Below are positions 57,974 through 64,000 of a stretch of DNA of 64,000 bases, in pieces. The notes below the pieces were generated by a model, which was given only the letters and a program-made list of their open reading frames with translations, was not told the origin of the DNA and ran no database searches. This DNA comes from Citrobacter telavivensis (GTDB taxonomy: Bacteria > Pseudomonadota > Gammaproteobacteria > Enterobacterales > Enterobacteriaceae), in NCBI GenBank assembly GCA_009363175.1, contig CP045205.1:1302001-1366000 (forward strand). Direction: 5' to 3'. The translations under genes were made by a program, and so were the position numbers. Numbering within the stretch: the stretch's first letter is position 1; every line of letters starts with the position of its first letter.

Positions 57974-59356
57974 GTGGCAAAAGCTCCAAAACGTGCCTTT
58001 GTGTGTAATGAATGCGGGGCGGATTATCCGCGCTGGCAGGGGCAATGTAGCGCTTGCCATGCCTGGAACACCATCACAGAGGTGCGCCTGGCCGCGTCGC
58101 CGACGGTGGCGCGTAATGAGCGACTCAGTGGTTATGCCGGGAGCGCGGGCGTCGCAAAAGTCCAGAAGCTTTCCGACATCAGCCTGGAAGAGCTGCCGCG
58201 TTTTTCCACCGGCTTTAAAGAATTCGACCGTGTGCTGGGCGGCGGCGTCGTCCCTGGCAGCGCGATTCTGATCGGCGGTAACCCCGGTGCGGGTAAATCC
58301 ACGCTGTTATTGCAGACGCTGTGTAAGCTCGCGGAGCAGATGAAAACCCTGTACGTCACCGGGGAAGAGTCGCTACAGCAGGTGGCGATGCGTGCGCACC
58401 GTCTTGGTCTGCCGACCAGCAATCTCAACATGCTTTCGGAAACCAGCATTGAGCAGATTTGCCTGATTGCGGAAGAAGAGCAGCCAAAGCTGATGGTGAT
58501 CGACTCCATTCAGGTGATGCACATGGCGGATATCCAGTCATCGCCCGGCAGCGTGGCGCAGGTGCGTGAAACGGCAGCCTACCTGACACGCTTTGCCAAA
58601 ACGCGCGGCGTGGCGATTGTCATGGTGGGCCACGTCACTAAAGACGGCTCGCTGGCTGGGCCAAAAGTGCTTGAGCACTGCATCGACTGCTCGGTATTGC
58701 TGGATGGCGATGCCGACTCTCGTTTTCGCACTCTGCGCAGCCACAAAAACCGTTTTGGCGCGGTGAATGAGTTAGGTGTCTTCGCGATGACCGAGCAGGG
58801 TCTGCGCGAAGTGAGTAACCCTTCGGCGATCTTCCTGAGCCGTGGCGATGAGGTCACCTCCGGCAGTTCGGTGATGGTGGTCTGGGAAGGGACGCGGCCA
58901 TTGCTGGTGGAGATTCAGGCGCTGGTCGATCATTCCATGATGGCGAACCCGCGGCGGGTAGCAGTGGGTCTGGAGCAGAACCGTCTGGCGATTCTGCTGG
59001 CGGTGCTACACCGTCATGGCGGTCTGCAAATGGCGGATCAGGATGTGTTCGTTAACGTGGTCGGCGGCGTCAAAGTCACAGAAACCAGTGCGGATCTGGC
59101 GCTGCTGCTGGCGATGGTCTCCAGTCTGCGCGACAGACCGTTACCCCAGGATCTGGTGGTGTTTGGCGAAGTGGGGCTGGCAGGAGAGATTCGCCCGGTG
59201 CCCAGCGGTCAGGAGCGTATTTCGGAAGCGGCAAAACACGGTTTCCGTCGCGCGATTGTGCCGGCGGCCAACGTGCCGAAAAAGCCGCCAGAAGGGATGC
59301 AGGTTTTCGGCGTCAAGAAGCTGACGGATGCGTTAAACGTATTTGACGACTTATAA
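57974..59356 (+). CDS. radA: DNA repair protein RadA (branch-migration helicase)
   Basis: 460 aa. A Cys4 zinc finger (CNECG...CSACHAW, residues about 11-31), RecA-like ATPase with Walker A GNPGAGKST (about 97-105), the RadA-specific KNRFG motif (about 258-262) and a Lon-protease-like C-terminal domain. RadA drives branch migration in recombination. Located 11 bp after serB, 21 bp before nadR. Confidence 0.97.
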   Translation: MAKAPKRAFVCNECGADYPRWQGQCSACHAWNTITEVRLAASPTVARNERLSGYAGSAGVAKVQKLSDISLEELPRFSTGFKEFDRVLGGGVVPGSAILIGGNPGAGKSTLLLQTLCKLAEQMKTLYVTGEESLQQVAMRAHRLGLPTSNLNMLSETSIEQICLIAEEEQPKLMVIDSIQVMHMADIQSSPGSVAQVRETAAYLTRFAKTRGVAIVMVGHVTKDGSLAGPKVLEHCIDCSVLLDGDADSRFRTLRSHKNRFGAVNELGVFAMTEQGLREVSNPSAIFLSRGDEVTSGSSVMVVWEGTRPLLVEIQALVDHSMMANPRRVAVGLEQNRLAILLAVLHRHGGLQMADQDVFVNVVGGVKVTETSADLALLLAMVSSLRDRPLPQDLVVFGEVGLAGEIRPVPSGQERISEAAKHGFRRAIVPAANVPKKPPEGMQVFGVKKLTDALNVFDDL

Positions 59357-59377
59357 TGAGTGAAACGGAGGTTACCC

Positions 59378-60610
59378 ATGTCGTCATTTGAATATCTGAA
59401 AACCGCGATTAAGCAAAAGGGCTGTACCCTGCAACAAGTGGCGGATGCCAGTGGAATGACCAAGGGCTATCTCAGCCAGCTCCTCAATGCCAAGATCAAA
59501 AGTCCCAGCGCGCAAAAGCTGGAGGCGCTACATCGTTTCCTTGGGCTGGAATTTCCCCGCCAGCAGAAAAATATCGGCGTGGTGTTTGGCAAATTTTATC
59601 CGCTGCACACCGGTCATATTTATTTGATTCAGCGCGCCTGTAGCCAGGTGGACGAACTGCATATCATCATGGGCTATGACGATACCCGTGACCGCGCGCT
59701 GTTTGAAGACAGCGCCATGTCTCAACAGCCGACCGTTTCGGATCGCCTGCGCTGGTTGTTACAAACGTTCAAGTATCAGAAAAATATCCGCATTCATGCC
59801 TTCAATGAAGAGGGAATGGAGCCGTATCCGCACGGTTGGGATGTCTGGAGTAAGGGCACTAAGGCGTTCATGGCAGAGAAGGGGATTGCGCCAAACTGGA
59901 TCTATACCTCAGAGGAAGCCGATGCGCCACAGTACCTGGAACATCTGGGCATCGAAACGGTGCTCATCGATCCCAAACGTACCTTTATGAGCATCAGCGG
60001 CGCGCAAATCCGTGAAAACCCGTTCCGCTACTGGGAGTACATTCCTACCGAAGTGAAGCCGTTCTTCGTGCGAACCGTGGCGGTGCTGGGCGGAGAGTCG
60101 AGCGGGAAGTCGACGCTGGTCAACAAGCTTGCGAATATCTTCAATACCACCAGTGCGTGGGAATATGGCCGCGACTATGTCTTCTCGCACCTCGGTGGTG
60201 ATGAGATGGCGCTGCAATATTCTGACTACGATAAAATCGCGCTGGGTCACGCACAATATATTGATTTTGCAGTGAAGTATGCCAATAAAGTGGCGTTTAT
60301 CGACACCGACTTCGTGACCACGCAGGCTTTCTGCAAAAAGTACGAAGGGCGGGAGCATCCATTTGTACAGGCATTGATCGATGAATATCGCTTTGACCTG
60401 GTGATCCTGCTGGAAAATAACACGCCATGGGTGGCGGACGGTTTACGCAGCCTCGGCAGTTCCGTGGATCGCAAAGAATTTCAGACGCTGCTGGTGGAGA
60501 TGTTGCTCGAAAATAATATCGACTTCGTGCATGTTGAAGAGGCGGATTACGATGGCCGTTTCCTGCGCTGCGTTGAACTGGTCAAAGAGATGATGGGCGA
60601 GCAGGGGTGA
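59378..60610 (+). CDS. nadR: NadR: NAD regulator, NMN adenylyltransferase and ribosylnicotinamide kinase
   Basis: 410 aa from ATG 59378. Three domains: a helix-turn-helix (about residues 8-55, TLQQVADASGMTKGYLSQLL), an NMN adenylyltransferase (about 60-225, GKFYPLHTGH), and a nucleoside kinase with P-loop GGESSGKST (about 236-244). It represses NAD synthesis genes and salvages ribosylnicotinamide. In K-12 it is followed by convergent ettA; here the next gene is a LysR gene 22 bp on in the same direction. Confidence 0.97.
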   Translation: MSSFEYLKTAIKQKGCTLQQVADASGMTKGYLSQLLNAKIKSPSAQKLEALHRFLGLEFPRQQKNIGVVFGKFYPLHTGHIYLIQRACSQVDELHIIMGYDDTRDRALFEDSAMSQQPTVSDRLRWLLQTFKYQKNIRIHAFNEEGMEPYPHGWDVWSKGTKAFMAEKGIAPNWIYTSEEADAPQYLEHLGIETVLIDPKRTFMSISGAQIRENPFRYWEYIPTEVKPFFVRTVAVLGGESSGKSTLVNKLANIFNTTSAWEYGRDYVFSHLGGDEMALQYSDYDKIALGHAQYIDFAVKYANKVAFIDTDFVTTQAFCKKYEGREHPFVQALIDEYRFDLVILLENNTPWVADGLRSLGSSVDRKEFQTLLVEMLLENNIDFVHVEEADYDGRFLRCVELVKEMMGEQG

Positions 60611-60632
60611 CCCACGCCGCAGGGTGAACGCG

Positions 60633-61532
60633 ATGTTTAAGCACTTGCAGGATATGGCGCTGTTTGCCCTGGTCGCCGAACACGGCAGCTTTACCGTTGC
60701 CGCGAAGAAGGCAGGGCTGCCGAAGTCGAGCGTCAGCCAGCGCATCAGTCAGCTTGAGCAGCACGTCGGCATTCGGCTGATCAACCGCACCACTCGCAAA
60801 CTGAACCTGACCTACGCTGGTGAACACTATCTGGTGCACTGCCGGGAAATTCTCGCTGCCAGCGAACGCGCAGAATATGCGGTTCAGCGACTGCGCGACA
60901 ACCCCAGCGGACGATTGCGCATCACCTCGCCAGCAGGCATTGGCGCGACGCTGTTAGCGCGCCTGAACACGCAGTTCCAGCAGCGCTACCCCGATGTTTA
61001 TCTGGATGTCAGTATTTCCGATGCGATGCTGGATTTGGTGGACAGCGGTTTTGACGTCGCGTTGCGCACCGGTAAGCCGCAGGATTCCTCGCTGATTGGA
61101 CGTATGATTGGCCATTGTCCGCGCTATCTGCTGGCCTCGCCCGATTACCTGTCACGTTTTGCGCCGCTGAGCCACCCCCGTCAACTGGTTGAACACCATT
61201 GCATTGCACACAAGGCCTGGTCTGAATGGTTATTCCATCGGGACGATGAAGATTACCAGCACCTGCCTGACCGTGTGCATCTGACGGATAATCTGGTGTA
61301 TGCCCGCGAAAGCGCCATCGCAGGGGCTGGGATCACGCTGTTGCCGGCATTCATGCTGGAAGATAAAATCGAAAAGGGCGACCTGATACCGGTGTTGCCG
61401 GAATGGACGGTCGCGGGAAACGATCTGTGGCTGGTTTATCCCAGCCGTAAGCTGAACTCTCCTGCGCTCATGAGCTACATCGAATTTGCCATGCAGTTCG
61501 ATGAGCTCAGACACTTCTACAGCGCAGAGTAA
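60633..61532 (+). CDS. ygfI: LysR-family regulator, YgfI-like
   Basis: 299 aa. ATG 60633 has AGGGTG 6 nt upstream; an in-frame GTG at 60624 would overlap that signal. LysR winged helix at residues about 5-62 (GSFTVAAKKAGLPKSSVSQRISQLEQ), then a periplasmic-binding-type effector domain. The call YgfI rests on recalled K-12 order, where ygfI converges on argP beyond the scp genes; here the stops are 7 bp apart. Sequence agreement is from memory only, so the symbol is tentative. With only 22 bp after nadR it must be read from the nadR transcript or a promoter inside nadR. Confidence 0.7.
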   Translation: MFKHLQDMALFALVAEHGSFTVAAKKAGLPKSSVSQRISQLEQHVGIRLINRTTRKLNLTYAGEHYLVHCREILAASERAEYAVQRLRDNPSGRLRITSPAGIGATLLARLNTQFQQRYPDVYLDVSISDAMLDLVDSGFDVALRTGKPQDSSLIGRMIGHCPRYLLASPDYLSRFAPLSHPRQLVEHHCIAHKAWSEWLFHRDDEDYQHLPDRVHLTDNLVYARESAIAGAGITLLPAFMLEDKIEKGDLIPVLPEWTVAGNDLWLVYPSRKLNSPALMSYIEFAMQFDELRHFYSAE

Positions 61533-61539
61533 GAGCGGC

Positions 61540-62433
61540 TCAGTCCTGGCGTAGCACCTTGTGACCGTAGGCCAGTAGCGCGTCGGTGACGTTGCGCATC
61601 ATACGGCTTTCTGGCGCAAACCGATGCCAGTAGAGCATCCGGCGCTGGAACAGGCCCGGCGTGAGATCGATAAGCTCACCGCTTTGCAGTTCTTTTTCAA
61701 TCTGCAGGTGCGGGATCATACAGCAGGTGGTGCCCTGACGCGCCAGTTGCACAAAGGCTTCAGAAGAGTTAACGATGTGACACGGGACGCTGCCCGGCGG
61801 CAGATCGAAGTTCTGCTGCAGGAAGGCCTGGTGCATGTCGTCCAGATGGTCAAACGCCACCGCAGGCGCTTTCAGCAGCGCGGAACGGGTGACGCCGTTC
61901 GGGAAGTAGCGTTCCGCGAACGCTTTGGAGCCAACAAACAGATAGTCGAGCGCGCCGAGTTTATCCACCAGACAGCTGGGCAGCGCCTGATGCTGAATAC
62001 TCACCGCCCCAACCACTTCACCGCGACGCAGGCGTTCCTGGGTGCGGGTTTCATCTTCCACCTGCAAGTTGAGGCGAATAGGGGAGTCGGCCAGTACCGG
62101 CGCCAGGGCTGGCAGCAGCCAGGTTGCCAGACTGTCGGCGTTGACCGCCAGCGACAGCAGCAGCGGCGTAGAGCCGGTTTGCTCATCGCCCAGCCATTCA
62201 TCTTCCAACAACTCCACCTGACGAAGCAGCGCCAGCAGCTTTTGTCCTTGCTCCGTCGGACGCGGCGGAACGGTACGGACCAGCAGCGGTTGTCCGAACA
62301 TATTCTCAAGCTGCTTGATGCGTTGCGAAACGGCAGATTGGGTGATGCACAGCTTCTGCGCCGCGCGTTCAAACCCGCGTTCTCGTATGACGGCATCCAG
62401 TGCTTGTAGTGTTCTGTAGTCCGGACGTTTCAT
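61540..62433 (-). CDS. argP: LysR-family regulator ArgP (IciA)
   Basis: 297 aa from ATG 62433, the E. coli length. N-terminal helix-turn-helix (about residues 15-58, GFERAAQKLCITQSAVSQRIKQLE) and a C-terminal effector domain. ArgP activates argO (arginine export) with arginine, and controls lysine-repressed genes and dnaA promoters. It is divergent from rpiA, as in E. coli, although the small yqfE of K-12 is not seen in between. Confidence 0.97.
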   Translation of the reverse strand: MKRPDYRTLQALDAVIRERGFERAAQKLCITQSAVSQRIKQLENMFGQPLLVRTVPPRPTEQGQKLLALLRQVELLEDEWLGDEQTGSTPLLLSLAVNADSLATWLLPALAPVLADSPIRLNLQVEDETRTQERLRRGEVVGAVSIQHQALPSCLVDKLGALDYLFVGSKAFAERYFPNGVTRSALLKAPAVAFDHLDDMHQAFLQQNFDLPPGSVPCHIVNSSEAFVQLARQGTTCCMIPHLQIEKELQSGELIDLTPGLFQRRMLYWHRFAPESRMMRNVTDALLAYGHKVLRQD

Positions 62434-62592
62434 TGCTCTGACACACTCCTGAAATTTTTGTTTGTCCTGCACTATGACATAAATTTGCATTGGGTAAAGA
62501 CGAAATCCGTAGCCTGGGAGCGGGTCGGGAAGATTTTTCCGCGCAATGGTCTATAATGCGCGTGAATTTTTCTCCACAAAGGCGAGACGATC

Positions 62593-63252
62593 ATGACGCA
62601 GGATGAACTGAAAAAAGCAGTTGGATGGGCGGCACTTCAGTATGTACAGCCCGGCACCATTGTAGGGGTAGGTACCGGTTCAACAGCCGCGCACTTTATT
62701 GACGCGCTGGGCACCATGAAAGGCCAGATTGAAGGTGCCGTTTCCAGTTCGGATGCTTCAACCGAAAAACTCAAAAGCCTCGGCATCCCTGTGTTTGATC
62801 TCAACGAAGTGGACAGCCTTGGCGTCTACGTTGACGGTGCGGACGAGATTAACGGTCACATGCAGATGATTAAAGGCGGCGGCGCGGCACTGACCCGTGA
62901 AAAGATCATTGCCTCCGTTGCGAAGAAATTTATCTGTATCGCTGATGCTTCCAAAGAAGTCGATATCCTGGGTAACTTCCCGCTGCCGGTTGAGGTGATC
63001 CCAATGGCGCGTAGCGCAGTGGCTCGCCAGTTGGTTAAGCTGGGGGGGCGTCCGGAATATCGTCAGGGCGTGGTCACTGACAACGGCAACGTGATCCTCG
63101 ATGTGCACGGAATGGAGATCCTCGATCCGGTGGCGATGGAAAATGCCATTAACGCCATTCCTGGCGTGGTTACCGTCGGTCTGTTTGCCAACCGTGGCGC
63201 GGATGTGGCGTTAATCGGGACCGCTGACGGCGTCAAAACCATCGTGAAATGA
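62593..63252 (+). CDS. rpiA: Ribose-5-phosphate isomerase A
   Basis: 219 aa, as in E. coli. Phosphate loop GVGTGSTAAHFI (about residues 26-37), catalytic DGADEIN (Asp81, Asp84 region) and KGGGAALTREKI (Lys94, Glu103 region). It interconverts ribose 5-phosphate and ribulose 5-phosphate. A strong terminator follows, then serA in the same direction. Confidence 0.97.
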   Translation: MTQDELKKAVGWAALQYVQPGTIVGVGTGSTAAHFIDALGTMKGQIEGAVSSSDASTEKLKSLGIPVFDLNEVDSLGVYVDGADEINGHMQMIKGGGAALTREKIIASVAKKFICIADASKEVDILGNFPLPVEVIPMARSAVARQLVKLGGRPEYRQGVVTDNGNVILDVHGMEILDPVAMENAINAIPGVVTVGLFANRGADVALIGTADGVKTIVK

Positions 63253-63256
63253 TCTT

Positions 63257-63290
63257 ACCGGGGGAGCGCTTCCCCGGTTAAAATTTTTTT
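63257..63290 (+). terminator. Rho-independent terminator of rpiA
   Basis: ACCGGGG / CCCCGGT stem (63257-63263 and 63272-63278) followed by TAAAATTTTTTT, 4 bp after the rpiA stop. Confidence 0.9.
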
Positions 63291-63519
63291 GTGGGGCAAA
63301 TTTGGTGACATGTATCACGTTTTGAATCTTGCCCTGCTGATTTCTCCAAAGAAAAACTTATCCCCAGCATTTTCCTCTACCATTTGCCCCTGAATGAACG
63401 CTCCTCAACAGGGCGACGCAAACGTTCATATTGCCGCAATCATTATTTTTGATATGTTGAAAGGCGGATGCAAATCCACACACACAACATCAGATTGCAT
63501 AAAAAGACAGGGTCGGGAA

Positions 63520-64000
63520 ATGGCAAAGGTATCGCTGGAGAAAGACAAGATTAAGTTTCTGCTGGTTGAAGGCGTGCATCAAAAGGCGCTGGATAGCCTT
63601 CGGGCGGCAGGTTATACCAACATCGAATTTCACAAAGGGGCGCTGGATGCTGAACAGCTGAAAGAGTCCATCCGTGATGCCCACTTCATTGGCCTGCGAT
63701 CCCGTACCCATCTGACAGAAGAGGTGATCAGCGCGGCGGAAAAACTGGTCGCCGTCGGCTGTTTCTGCATCGGCACCAACCAGGTTGATCTGGCGGCGGC
63801 GGCAAAACGCGGTATTCCGGTGTTTAACGCGCCGTTTTCCAACACCCGTTCCGTGGCGGAACTGGTGATTGGCGAACTGCTGCTGCTGCTGCGCGGCGTA
63901 CCGGAAGCAAACGCCAAAGCACACCGTGGCGTGTGGAATAAACTGGCAGCCGGTTCGTTTGAAGCGCGCGGTAAAAGACTGGGCATTATTGGCTACGGCC
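63520..64000 (+). CDS. serA: D-3-phosphoglycerate dehydrogenase, N-terminal part
   Basis: The first 160 codons of an expected 410-aa protein; the window ends inside the gene. MAKVSLEKDKIKFLLVEGVH and RTHLTEEVI agree with E. coli SerA; the visible end GKRLGIIGYG is the start of the NAD-binding G-x-G-x-x-G loop. It begins serine biosynthesis and is inhibited by serine through the C-terminal ACT domain (outside). The 267-bp upstream gap holds the rpiA terminator and presumably Lrp/CRP-controlled promoters. Confidence 0.96.
   Translation, partial: MAKVSLEKDKIKFLLVEGVHQKALDSLRAAGYTNIEFHKGALDAEQLKESIRDAHFIGLRSRTHLTEEVISAAEKLVAVGCFCIGTNQVDLAAAAKRGIPVFNAPFSNTRSVAELVIGELLLLLRGVPEANAKAHRGVWNKLAAGSFEARGKRLGIIGYG

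Noticed and set aside
57036..57989. Open frame of 317 codons on the minus strand over serB
   Set aside because: Antisense to serB over its full length, and its composition is typical of shadow frames.

Overview
The window is a chromosomal segment of an enteric gamma-proteobacterium (Enterobacteriaceae). Gene order and protein lengths follow the E. coli K-12 map from yjiR to nadR almost gene for gene. Several accessory genes (a STM4551-like diguanylate cyclase, a longer OsmY, genes absent from K-12) point towards Citrobacter or Salmonella relatives rather than Escherichia. Comparisons with K-12 come from memory of its map, not from a search. I see no insertion sequence, prophage, CRISPR array or rRNA operon.

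Region 1 (1-8006) is accessory. The tail of a GntR/FCD regulator is followed by a compact seven-gene leftward operon: two short-chain dehydrogenases, an ACS-type MFS transporter, two enolase-superfamily proteins, a YeaD-like hexose epimerase and an alpha/beta hydrolase. A divergent GntR/FCD regulator faces it. It looks like an uptake and breakdown pathway for a sugar acid or an aldose oxidised to one, and I do not recognise it as a described system.

Region 2 (8033-25578) is a mosaic on the yjiR-opgB backbone. yjiR and yjiS are followed, where K-12 carries its restriction genes (the immigration control region), by a MarR-HlyD-DUF2955 efflux operon and a BrnT/BrnA toxin-antitoxin pair. Then come yjiA-yjiX-btsT (pyruvate uptake) with three BtsR-type boxes, an Ldh_2 oxidoreductase, tsr with a sigma-28 promoter, a GNAT acetyltransferase, and an L-galactonate locus in which a three-part TRAP transporter stands in for the MFS carrier LgoT.

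Region 3 (25636-47995) is mostly core: opgB, yjjA, dnaC, dnaT, yjjB, yjjP, yjjQ, bglJ, fhuF, a diguanylate cyclase, yjjZ, three tRNA-Leu(CAG) genes, rsmC, holD, rimI, yjjG, prfC, osmY, ytjA, yjjU and yjjV. Insertions are pobA with a PobR-type regulator (4-hydroxybenzoate to protocatechuate), a YbaK-family deacylase, and an orphan PTS EIIC with a strong palindromic operator.

Region 4 (48123-60610) holds yjjW-yjjI (glycyl-radical pair), the deoCABD nucleoside operon with three DeoR operators in the classical long-range geometry, lplA, ytjB and serB-radA-nadR. REP/BIME elements fill several gaps.

Region 5 (60633-64000) is out of place relative to K-12. A YgfI-like LysR gene, argP, rpiA and the start of serA follow nadR directly, although in K-12 they lie near 66 min, on the other side of oriC. 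Order and orientation fit a single inversion spanning the origin, with the break in the 22 bp between nadR and the LysR gene.
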